Shown: in pieces, positions 1 through 6,982 of the stretch | How positions within the stretch are numbered: the stretch's first letter is position 1 | Layout of the letters: every line of letters begins with the position of its first letter | DNA from: Candidatus Nitrosopumilus sp. | Lineage (GTDB): Archaea; Thermoproteota; Nitrososphaeria; Nitrososphaerales; Nitrosopumilaceae | Length of the DNA stretch: 64,000 nucleotides | Reading direction: 5' to 3' | Assembly (NCBI GenBank): GCA_029863275.1 | Contig: JAOTVS010000001.1 | Coordinates: 45,736-109,735, forward strand | Notes under the pieces: generated by a model | The model's database searches: none | Told to the model about the DNA's origin: nothing | What the model saw: the letters and a program-made list of their open reading frames with translations, nothing else | Program-made: the position numbers and the translations under genes

Positions 1-274
1 CTACAGGCAGATAGGCATCTATTCCAAGATCATTGGCTCCATCTACAATTGCATCTGCAGCATCATCCTCTGTTGCTTCATATACTCTTGTAAGTACCCA
101 TTGAAGAAAATTATTTCCTTTCTCCACTTCACTTTTAGAATTCTCTGCATTTTCTCTAATGTTATCTACAACATTTTCTGAAAAACCTTCCAAAGGAGGA
201 GTAGATTTTTTCTCAATTAATAGTGCTTGAGATCCTGGAATGTATTCTAACAGACCGCTTTCATTTTGAGCCAA
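1..274 (-). CDS. N-terminal fragment of an AIPR-like (abortive phage infection type) protein
   Basis: The gene is read right to left from a TTG start (272-274) and leaves the window after about 91 codons. The visible part contains FLQWVL and then DDAADAIVDGANDLGIDA. From family knowledge this resembles the N-terminus of AIPR proteins, a phage-defence-associated family in which a 'DG-ND-GIDA' element lies just before the nuclease-like core. A TATA-like stretch on the minus strand (about 291-300) fits a leaderless start at 274, and a perfect palindrome lies just beyond it. The catalytic part is outside the window, so the family call is tentative; another restriction-endonuclease-like family is possible. 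Confidence 0.5.
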   Translation of the reverse strand, partial: MAQNESGLLEYIPGSQALLIEKKSTPPLEGFSENVVDNIRENAENSKSEVEKGNNFLQWVLTRVYEATEDDAADAIVDGANDLGIDAYLPV

Positions 275-310
275 ACAATTGCTTTAATATGTTATATATT
301 TAGAGAATCT

Positions 311-328
311 GGTAATTACATAATTACC
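311..328. promoter_or_regulatory. Perfect 8-nt-arm palindrome, operator-like
   Basis: GGTAATTA and TAATTACC are separated by CA. The element lies 36 nt upstream of the AIPR-like start, next to its TATA-like stretch. This placement suits an operator, possibly for autoregulation; no regulator is visible. Confidence 0.45.
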
Positions 329-420
329 GGTGACGAAAAAACCTAATGATTTTGAATGGTTTGTAGAAAAAAACTTCTTTTGTTAATTGAATTTTGAAGA
401 TATTTTCTGAAATTACATGT

Positions 421-450
421 GTTGGAGGATATCTGGTAAAGTTTAGAGTT
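421..450 (+). repeat. Dispersed ~32-nt repeat, copy 1
   Basis: The copy reads GTTGGAGGATATCTGGTAAA and then GTTTAGAGTT. It matches the family core TATCTGGTAAAGTTTAGAG. An inverted repeat follows at once: TGATAATAACC (451-461) against GGGTATTATCA (486-496), apart from one mismatched pair. Confidence 0.6.
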
Positions 451-563
451 TGATAATAACCTTGAAATTATTTTTTGGGAAATGTGGGTATTATCAATTC
501 TTTCAAATAGCAGATGGTACAAAAAACAACATGGTAAAAATTTCAATAAACAAAGAGTGGAGT

Positions 564-638
564 ATGAATAGCAAGCTAGCGGTTATTGGTTTGATAGGTA
601 GTATAGCTATGATTATTGCCGTAGTTTTACTAAATTAA
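564..638 (+). CDS. 24-residue single-span membrane peptide (putative)
   Basis: The ATG at 564 opens a 24-residue peptide: four N-terminal residues (MNSK) and then one continuous hydrophobic stretch of about 19 residues. A purine-rich stretch (GTGGAG, 558-563) directly precedes it. A longer in-frame reading from 450 has no recognisable content and would cross the inverted repeat of repeat copy 1. I do not recognise a family. A single-span micropeptide is plausible, but conservation has not been tested. Confidence 0.35.
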   Translation: MNSKLAVIGLIGSIAMIIAVVLLN

Positions 639-684
639 TCTAGTTTTTAATCATGATTTCAAAATTTTTTATTGCAAGGATTCT

Positions 685-715
685 CGGTGCTGAATTTATC
701 TATTCAAACTTCGAA
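685..715 (+). repeat. Dispersed ~32-nt repeat, degenerate copy 2
   Basis: It starts GGTGCTGAATTTATCTATTC and ends with CTTCGAAC. The head GGTGCTG and the end GAAC match the copy at 3204, while the middle has diverged. Confidence 0.35.
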
Positions 716-818
716 CAAACAGAGATTAATTCTATTTTCTTTTTATTTCCAAAAAATCAAGTTTTAAAAATTGAAACTTAAAACCAAAAGTTATTAGTAA
801 CAAAAAAATTATTTTAAT

Positions 819-2024
819 ATGAAACAAATTCTATTAATCATACTTGTTTTTTCAGCTCTATCAGTTCTTGGACTTTCTTTATTTAATGACCAACAAGTAA
901 GTGCAACATCTCACCAAACTGTTGATGTTGTTATTTCATTTAATCCAAACCCAGTAATTTTTGAGGATCCTTTTGAAATTTTAATGATGTTTAAAAATCC
1001 TGAAACCGGCGAGATTGTAAAGGATGTGGCTTTTGCTACTCGCACAAATTTTGGTTCTTTAAAACATAGTAACATACAAGAGAGGACAGTAAGTGCAGAT
1101 GGGAACGCAAGAACCATTGCAATCTTAACTGATGATTGCTGCACAGGTTGGAATTTCGAAATTACCGTGTTCGGTCTAGAAGGAAGAGAGGTGCCAACTC
1201 AAACTATTCTCATTCCCCTTAAGGTAGAGTTGGAAGAAACTGACTCTGATGATATCCCACAACGAGTTAGAGAAGATGCGGGCAAATGGGCCGGAAAGCA
1301 AATTGATGATTTGGCCTATGCTAACCACCTAGAGTATTTGATGGACAAAGGATTTCTAAATGCAAATCATATTCCCAGTGAGTTTCCAGACTCTCTAAGA
1401 CAAAAAGCTGGAAATTGGTTTCATGGCTCTATCAGTGACCAGCAGTATTTCGAAATTTTAAACGATTTTTTAAGTGATGGCACTGCAGAACCAAAAAAGA
1501 CTCCTGCAGAACCAAAAAAGACTCCTGCAGAACCTAAAAAGACTCCTGATCTAATTGTTGGGGCTCCATCAGAGACTGAAACAACAGTTTCTGGAATTTC
1601 TGAAGATGGTAAATTACGAGCAGAAATCATTGCAAGTAATCCTATCTCAGATGAAATAATGACCCTTGAGATAAAATTTAGGGATTCAACTGGATCTGTA
1701 CAACAACATGCAAATTATGATCTTTTAGTATCACAAGCCGGTAAAGAGATTCTATCCGTTATTGGGGCACATGAACATAATGGCATTGGAATGCATTCTA
1801 CTGCATCATTAGATTCAGATGATCAAGTTGACATCAAAGTAACCGTCCTTGGATTTGGGCTTCCAGATGATAAAGACAACTGGAGTGGACCAAAAGGAGA
1901 AATTTTGATGTTCAATGTAGTTCCTGAATTTGGAACTATCACTGCGATGATATTGGCAATAGCAATGATTTCAATAATTATGGTCTCTGCAAAATCAAAA
2001 TTAAGTATAATACCACGTATGTAA
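819..2024 (+). CDS. Secreted surface protein with PEFG-type C-terminal sorting signal
   Basis: This 401-residue protein has an N-terminal signal peptide (about residues 1-29). Residues around 50-140 look like a beta-sandwich. Two short repeats follow (about 145-220) with the pattern AG-W--G-I-D--Y, common in thaumarchaeal secreted proteins. Next come three tandem EPKKTPA units, a second beta-rich domain, and a C-terminus of PEFG, a hydrophobic span and basic residues. The PEFG-CTERM arrangement is known from Thaumarchaeota as a probable cell-surface anchoring signal. A role in the envelope is inferred; no enzyme motif is visible. A dispersed repeat begins right after the stop codon. Confidence 0.8.
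   Translation: MKQILLIILVFSALSVLGLSLFNDQQVSATSHQTVDVVISFNPNPVIFEDPFEILMMFKNPETGEIVKDVAFATRTNFGSLKHSNIQERTVSADGNARTIAILTDDCCTGWNFEITVFGLEGREVPTQTILIPLKVELEETDSDDIPQRVREDAGKWAGKQIDDLAYANHLEYLMDKGFLNANHIPSEFPDSLRQKAGNWFHGSISDQQYFEILNDFLSDGTAEPKKTPAEPKKTPAEPKKTPDLIVGAPSETETTVSGISEDGKLRAEIIASNPISDEIMTLEIKFRDSTGSVQQHANYDLLVSQAGKEILSVIGAHEHNGIGMHSTASLDSDDQVDIKVTVLGFGLPDDKDNWSGPKGEILMFNVVPEFGTITAMILAIAMISIIMVSAKSKLSIIPRM
1485..1547 (+). repeat. Three tandem 21-nt units encoding EPKKTPA
   Basis: Three nearly identical 21-nt units code for a Pro/Lys/Thr linker between two domains of the surface protein. Copy number is likely to vary between strains. Confidence 0.85.
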
Positions 2025-2025
2025 A

Positions 2026-2057
2026 GTGCTGAAGTATACCTAGTAAAGTTTAGAATT
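2026..2057 (+). repeat. Dispersed ~32-nt repeat, copy 3
   Basis: It reads GTGCTGAAGTATACCTAGTA and then AAGTTTAGAATT, starting 2 nt after the stop of the surface-protein gene. It runs into a perfect hairpin, TAGAATTA (2051-2058) against TAATTCTA (2064-2071) with a 5-nt loop. The hairpin could also act at the ends of the two convergent genes here. Confidence 0.6.
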
Positions 2058-2099
2058 AGAAATTAATTCTATATTTTCAAAAGTTAAGATCGATTTAAG

Positions 2100-2723
2100 C
2101 TAGTATAATTTTAAGCTGAGTTCTTCGCCATTATCAATAGGAATAGTGACAGTCCTAATGTTCGGAATTTTTTGTACGTGTTCAACATAGGATCTTGTAA
2201 ATCTTTGAAATCTTTCTGGAAATAAAATGTTATCAGCACCAATAAATCCTCCAGGTTTTACCATTGGAAGAACGGCATCAAAATATTGAATGTATCTTTC
2301 CTTGTCTGCATCAATAAAAACAAAATCAAACAATTCAGCAGAACTTTTCTCGACATTAATTTGAGATAACACTTCTAAGGCATCACCATGACGAATTTCA
2401 ATCAAATCATAAAGTCCTCCCTGAACAAAATTTCTTTTTGCCCGCTCAATCTTATTTTTATCCTGATCAATCGTTATGATTTTACCATCTTTTTGGTTTG
2501 ATATAGCCTCAGCAAACCACATGGTAGAATAACCAGCAGACATTCCGATCTCAAGTATTCTTTTTACATTCTTACTTTTTAAGAGAATATTATAAAAGAT
2601 TCCGGTGTTTCTTCCAATAGATAATAGTTTTTCTGAATTTGGTATTTTGTAAGGATTTTCCTGTTCAAATTTTTCTTGTTTTTCCATTTTTCTTAGAATG
2701 TTTTCAATCTTAGAACCAAGCAT
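2100..2723 (-). CDS. O-methyltransferase, family 3 (caffeoyl-CoA OMT-like)
   Basis: This 207-residue protein is a class I SAM-dependent methyltransferase. The SAM-binding motif I is visible as EIGMSAGYST (about residues 59-68). An acidic 'TIDQD' element follows, then FVFIDADKERY, the metal-binding motif typical of family 3 O-methyltransferases. Its length is slightly under the usual ~220. It probably methylates a small hydroxylated compound; the substrate cannot be told from sequence. It is convergent with the surface-protein gene and starts with ATG at 2723. Confidence 0.8.
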   Translation of the reverse strand: MLGSKIENILRKMEKQEKFEQENPYKIPNSEKLLSIGRNTGIFYNILLKSKNVKRILEIGMSAGYSTMWFAEAISNQKDGKIITIDQDKNKIERAKRNFVQGGLYDLIEIRHGDALEVLSQINVEKSSAELFDFVFIDADKERYIQYFDAVLPMVKPGGFIGADNILFPERFQRFTRSYVEHVQKIPNIRTVTIPIDNGEELSLKLY

Positions 2724-2810
2724 TACTTTGCAACTAATTACTATTCTTAAAACTATTTGTTCCTAGTAATTTTATTTCTTCAGTCTTTGCAGGTACCAAT
2801 AGTGTAGTTA

Positions 2811-2842
2811 ATGTAGAATGTATATCAGGTAAATTTTAGAGT
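2811..2842 (+). repeat. Dispersed ~32-nt repeat, copy 4
   Basis: It reads ATGTAGAATGTATATCAGGT and then AAATTTTAGAGTT. The core TATATC-GGTAAA-TTTAGAGTT matches the family. TTTAGAG (2835-2841) can pair with CTCTAAA (2861-2867). The small gene at 2910 starts 68 nt after it. Confidence 0.55.
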
Positions 2843-2909
2843 TAGACATTAATTTCTATTCTCTAAACTCCAAACGTTTAAGTTCATAAAATTTGTCGCA
2901 AATTCGATA

Positions 2910-3182
2910 TTGGGTTTTATTTGTAATAGATGTAATTGTGAATCTAATGAAGGAACAGACAGAAAATTAATCTGTGAAGATTGCAAAATTCAGTTAGACC
3001 TACTTGACAAAGAGACAAGAGTGAATGATGAAAGAATCAAGAAATTAGAAGAACATAAGAAATTAGAATTGGAAAATCCAACAACAGAAGAAACAATGAG
3101 ACGGATAGAATGGAATTTAAAAATGGAGTATAATAAACGGGATGGAATAATTAAGACTATTAATTCTAAAGATAAATTCTAA
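2910..3182 (+). CDS. Small zinc-ribbon and coiled-coil protein, function unknown
   Basis: The TTG start at 2910 gives 90 residues. Two Cys pairs (CNRC at 5-8 and CEDC at about 23-26) form a zinc-ribbon-like head, followed by a long charged helix rich in Glu, Lys and Arg that is probably a coiled coil. A TATA-like TTTAAG sits about 27-33 nt upstream, which fits leaderless transcription. I do not recognise a named family. The gene lies between two copies of the dispersed repeat. Confidence 0.6.
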   Translation: MGFICNRCNCESNEGTDRKLICEDCKIQLDLLDKETRVNDERIKKLEEHKKLELENPTTEETMRRIEWNLKMEYNKRDGIIKTINSKDKF

Positions 3183-3203
3183 ACCTTTTGGGAATGCCCT
3201 GTC

Positions 3204-3236
3204 GGTGCTGGAATTTTTCTAGTAAAATTTAGAACT
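3204..3236 (+). repeat. Dispersed ~32-nt repeat, copy 5
   Basis: It reads GGTGCTGGAATTTTTCTAGT and then AAAATTTAGAACT, and starts 21 nt after the stop of the small zinc-ribbon gene. Confidence 0.5.
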
Positions 3237-3275
3237 AAATAATACCAAATTAATTAGGAAAACAAAAAGAAAGTG

Positions 3276-3395
3276 TCAGTGAATAAAATTACCCTGACTG
3301 TGGGGAACGCACTCTTGTTTAATTTCTCCAAAATCCCCTACTATACAACCACACATTAATTTCATGGGTGGCTCGTTAAACGTTGATTCGCTCAT
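3276..3395 (-). CDS. 39-residue Cys/His small protein (putative)
   Basis: The minus-strand ATG at 3395 opens a 39-residue frame, MSESTFNEPP through to a TGA at 3276. It carries CGC (residues 15-17), a downstream Cys at about 29 and a PH at 31-32, which together could bind a metal ion. A TATA-like TTTTAAGTA on the minus strand (3416-3424) lies 20-28 nt upstream, as expected for a leaderless archaeal gene. No known family is recognised. The promoter spacing and the Cys pattern are the only support. Confidence 0.45.
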   Translation of the reverse strand: MSESTFNEPPMKLMCGCIVGDFGEIKQECVPHSQGNFIH

Positions 3396-3526
3396 ATTGT
3401 AGGCTTGCAAAATTTACTTAAAACACTAACGTAGAAATCATTCTTTGGAATTATCAGTATTTTTTCTGTCTTCCCAAAAATAATTCTCCAAACTTTGTGT
3501 AATAATATGGAATAGTATGACTAACT

Positions 3527-3558
3527 GGTGCTGGAGTATATCTGATAAAGTTTAGAGC
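3527..3558 (+). repeat. Dispersed ~32-nt repeat, copy 6
   Basis: It reads GGTGCTGGAGTATATCTGAT and then AAAGTTTAGAGC, the copy closest to consensus. It lies about 130 nt upstream of the subtilase start. Nothing else is evident in 3396-3689 apart from a TATA-like GCTTAAAT near 3660. Confidence 0.6.
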
Positions 3559-3689
3559 AAATGATCTTTTCTAATTTGTAACTTTTTTTCTTTAAAAAAA
3601 TTCTTAACGCTTAAATCTCAACTAATTCTTGAATCATTACTTAGCTACAACACTAAAGGCTTAAATCATAATTTTGAAATAAAAAACCA

Positions 3690-5828
3690 ATGAAATACAT
3701 TAGATTTTTTAGCGTTAGCTTTATCATTACTATTCTTATTCTAAGTACATCTCTACCATATCAGGCAATAGCCCAAAAGGGAGGTCCTGATGTTATCCCA
3801 GGACGATACATTGTAATTTTAGAAGATGGTGTTACTCCTCAGGATGTGACCCGTGGTCATGGAGTCGTTCCAGACGTTGTGTATAGCCACGCATTAAATG
3901 GATTTTCAGGTCCTATCTCTCCAGTTGCTTTGGCAAAACTACAACAAGATTCTAGAGTTTTACACATTGAGCAGGATCAAAAGATGTACGTGTCTGCTCA
4001 AACCCTTCCAACTGGAATTGATAGAATTGATGCAGAACCTTCTTCACCAGGATACTCGTATGCAGGATTAGTAACTATAGCAATAATTGATACTGGAATA
4101 GATTTTGACCACCCAGATCTTAATGTTGTTAAAAAAGTCAATTGTGTAGGAAAAAATTGGAGATCTTCCAATTGCTCTGAAGGTACAGGAGATGATGGAT
4201 ATGGACATGGGAGTCATGTTGCAGGTACTGTTGCAGCCAAAGATAACAACATTGGTCCTGTAGGAATTGTACCAGGAGCTGACCTGGTGGCTGTTAAAGT
4301 TCTAAATGATAATGGTTCTGGTTATAATTCTTGGGTGATTGCAGGGATAGAATATGTTACTAGTACCAGAACAAATGGAGATCCCAATGATGATGTCGAT
4401 GTTGCAAACATGAGCCTTGGGGGTGGATACAGTCAGGCTCTAAATAATGCCGTTGAAAATTCAATTTCTGCTGGTATTGTATACGCTGTAGCAGCAGGAA
4501 ATGAATCTAGGAATGCAGCTAACTATAGTCCTGCAAGTGCACCTAATGCTATTACCGTATCAGCCATAGCAGACTCTAATGGTATGTGTGGTGGAGATGG
4601 TACCTCTACTAGTTATGGTACAGATGATACTCTTGCAACATTTAGCAATTATGGCAGCCTTGTAGATATTGCAGCACCAGGTGTGAGCATATATTCAACT
4701 TACAAAAATGGCGGTTATGCGACTTCTAGTGGAACCAGCATGGCCTCTCCACATGTAGCTGGAGCTGCTGCATTAATTTTAGCTAATAATCCTAACTTTA
4801 CTCCATCCCAGGTTCTTGCAACCCTTTTGAATAATTCAGTTCCTCAAGGACAAGCTTGCAATGGTGATGGCGATGGTGGTTTTTCAGAATCCACTGGCGA
4901 TGGTAGCCCCGAACCACTTGTTTATGTTGGAAACTCAGTTACTCCAATTGTTGATGAAACAGGTCCAACACCTGTAATTACCACTTCAGAAACTAGCCCA
5001 ACTAATGCTGTCCTAGTTCCATTCACCATAGACTTTGGTGAGGCAATTGAAGTCAGTACCTTTGAATCAACTGATATTTCTGCACCTGGCGGTTCAGTAC
5101 AAAATCTCATAAACACTGGTAATAATCAAAACTGGACATTTGAAGTTGCAAATACTGTTGATCCTTCTACACTATCTGTAAGTATATCGTCTAATTTACT
5201 AACTGATGCTATTGGTAATCCCAACTTCGCATCCAACATTGTTTATATCAATATAGACCGGACAGCATCTGATGCCCCATCAATTGATTCCCCAATTCCT
5301 CCTACCACTGATAACACTCCAACAATAACTGGTACTGGAGTAAGTGGCGAAACCATTACACTAACATCAAATCTTAATGGAAACATTGGATCTTCAACTA
5401 TAATTAGCGGAAATTGGGCTATTACCACTTCAACATTACAAGTCGGATCACATTTCCTTTCAGCAACTCAGACTGATTCTGCTGGAAATGTATCTCCATC
5501 ATCTGGTTCTGTTAATCTTGTAGTAGAGGCCTTGCCAGGAGTTACTATAGAAGACATTTCTCCGTCCTCTGAATCAAAAGGAAATTCATATCCTTTAACC
5601 ATCACTGGTAACGGATTTGTTTCAGGAGCATCAATTACGTTATCAAATGGAAGTGGTCCTACCCCAACTGTTTCTGGCGAAGTGGTATCTCTTGATGGAA
5701 CTACCATTACCGCTATAATTTCAATCAAAAATGGTGGTCCACCAGATGGAAGTTCTTGGGATGTAACTGTATCCAACCCTAATTCTTCTAGTGATACCAA
5801 AGTTGATGGATTCACAGTAACTCCTTAG
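3690..5828 (+). CDS. Secreted subtilisin-like serine protease (S8) with Ig-like tail
   Basis: The 712-residue precursor has a signal peptide (1-29), an inhibitor-I9-like propeptide (about 38-100) and a subtilase domain. The catalytic triad is complete: Asp134 in IIDTGIDFDHPD, His173 in GHGSHVAGT and Ser350 in SGTSMASPHVAGA. The oxyanion Asn is in AAGNES. From about residue 415 on there are three beta-sandwich (Ig/IPT-like) domains and no PEFG or membrane anchor, so the enzyme may be released or held non-covalently. It probably processes or degrades extracellular protein. The TATA-like GCTTAAAT about 24-32 nt before the ATG supports the start. Confidence 0.93.
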   Translation: MKYIRFFSVSFIITILILSTSLPYQAIAQKGGPDVIPGRYIVILEDGVTPQDVTRGHGVVPDVVYSHALNGFSGPISPVALAKLQQDSRVLHIEQDQKMYVSAQTLPTGIDRIDAEPSSPGYSYAGLVTIAIIDTGIDFDHPDLNVVKKVNCVGKNWRSSNCSEGTGDDGYGHGSHVAGTVAAKDNNIGPVGIVPGADLVAVKVLNDNGSGYNSWVIAGIEYVTSTRTNGDPNDDVDVANMSLGGGYSQALNNAVENSISAGIVYAVAAGNESRNAANYSPASAPNAITVSAIADSNGMCGGDGTSTSYGTDDTLATFSNYGSLVDIAAPGVSIYSTYKNGGYATSSGTSMASPHVAGAAALILANNPNFTPSQVLATLLNNSVPQGQACNGDGDGGFSESTGDGSPEPLVYVGNSVTPIVDETGPTPVITTSETSPTNAVLVPFTIDFGEAIEVSTFESTDISAPGGSVQNLINTGNNQNWTFEVANTVDPSTLSVSISSNLLTDAIGNPNFASNIVYINIDRTASDAPSIDSPIPPTTDNTPTITGTGVSGETITLTSNLNGNIGSSTIISGNWAITTSTLQVGSHFLSATQTDSAGNVSPSSGSVNLVVEALPGVTIEDISPSSESKGNSYPLTITGNGFVSGASITLSNGSGPTPTVSGEVVSLDGTTITAIISIKNGGPPDGSSWDVTVSNPNSSSDTKVDGFTVTP

Positions 5829-6087
5829 AAAATCAAAACTTCCTAATTTAGAAAAATTCTTTCAAATTACGCCTAATTGGTACCAAAACAATCACTAAAA
5901 ACATTCTAATACTGCCAGACTAGCTTTACCAAACTAATTTTCTATGAATCCCTAAAACCAACAGGTTCAATCCCCGAAAACAACCCCTTATTTGAAATTT
6001 TGAATCATTTCATAAAGAAAAATGTTTGACATTTAAAGAGCAGAGTGAATACATTACGTAATAACTTGGTTCTAAATGTGATGTGAT

Positions 6088-6495
6088 TTGAGCAAAACAA
6101 AAATATCTATTGGAATTATTTCTGGAATAATTTTAGTGATTATGATTGTTTTATTTCTAATTAATAATTCAGAATTGGAAGAGAAATTAGTAGTTATGAT
6201 GGAGCCTGATGTTATAATGCCCACCAAGGTGTCTCGTCCAGGCTGTGAGGAAACCAATTCATGTTATATTCCTTCTCTGGTAACGATAAAAATAGGAGAC
6301 CAAGTAACCTGGTCAAATGAGGATTCAGCATTTCATAGTGTAACCTCTGGTTTTTATGGTGAACCCAGCAGTTTGTTTGATTCTGGATATTTAGATCCTG
6401 GGCAACAATTTAGTTTCACATTCAAGGATGAGGGATTAGTTGATTACTTTTGCACTTTACATCCCTGGATGAAAGGACAAGTATTAGTTGAATAA
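6088..6495 (+). CDS. Membrane-anchored plastocyanin-like blue copper protein
   Basis: The TTG start at 6088 gives 135 residues. One N-terminal membrane span (about 6-25) is followed by a cupredoxin domain of about 90 residues. The type 1 copper ligands are visible: His in FHSVTSG, then Cys, His and Met in YFCTLHPWM. Such anchored plastocyanins are abundant in ammonia-oxidising archaea, where they are thought to carry electrons outside the membrane. A related gene lies at 31828. Partner complexes are not in this window. Confidence 0.88.
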   Translation: MSKTKISIGIISGIILVIMIVLFLINNSELEEKLVVMMEPDVIMPTKVSRPGCEETNSCYIPSLVTIKIGDQVTWSNEDSAFHSVTSGFYGEPSSLFDSGYLDPGQQFSFTFKDEGLVDYFCTLHPWMKGQVLVE

Positions 6496-6982
6496 ACTAT
6501 TAAAAAGATAAGAATGAAAATCAACCTGGTTATACAAATTTTCCTTTAACGATGAAATTATTTTCTATGGTTAAAATCTAAAGATAATGAATTATGAAAA
6601 AATTAAAGAATCTCAGTATCTTCCCAATGGCGGCCCAAAAAATTTTTAAAGTAAACTAAAATAATTTTTTAAATTAGAATTTTCTTAAAAAATTTAAGAC
6701 AAAAGATGATTATCCATGTAATTTAGAATCAATGTTTTCAACATGTATCTAATTTACAATGTTATCTACTGGTAACAAATAATCTAGATTGTTACCACAC
6801 AATGGTATTAAGGCAAAATCTGGAAATTTATTCGATGACTTTGGATTACACTTTAGGATCGTTAGTGGGAACTCGACATCTAGTTTTGATTACAGGAATG
6901 ACTAAACAGGCATTTCCAGGAACATCTTTTGGTATATTTTTTGGTAGTACTAGGTCTGGCAGAAATGACGTTAATGTAAATA
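6496..6982. other. Gene-poor 487-nt stretch
   Basis: I see no convincing gene. A palindrome ATGAAAATCAA (6514-6524) matches the stress-island operator motif. A 20-codon frame from ATG 6587 is too short to support. A frame from 6802 to 7005 overlaps the glycosyltransferase and looks non-coding. A small RNA is possible but unsupported. Confidence 0.4.
6514..6524. promoter_or_regulatory. Stress-motif palindrome WTGA-N3-TCAW (orphan site)
   Basis: ATGAAAATCAA lies just downstream of the copper-protein gene and matches the motif found upstream of the UspA/CBS genes. No gene starts at the expected distance. Confidence 0.35.

Noticed and set aside
343-546. Minus-strand frame of 67 codons near the left end
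   Set aside because: It covers a dispersed repeat and its hairpin; composition is random-looking.
5960-5985. tRNA T-arm-like string AGGTTCAATCCCC
   Set aside because: No matching T-stem, anticodon arm or acceptor arm is present around it.
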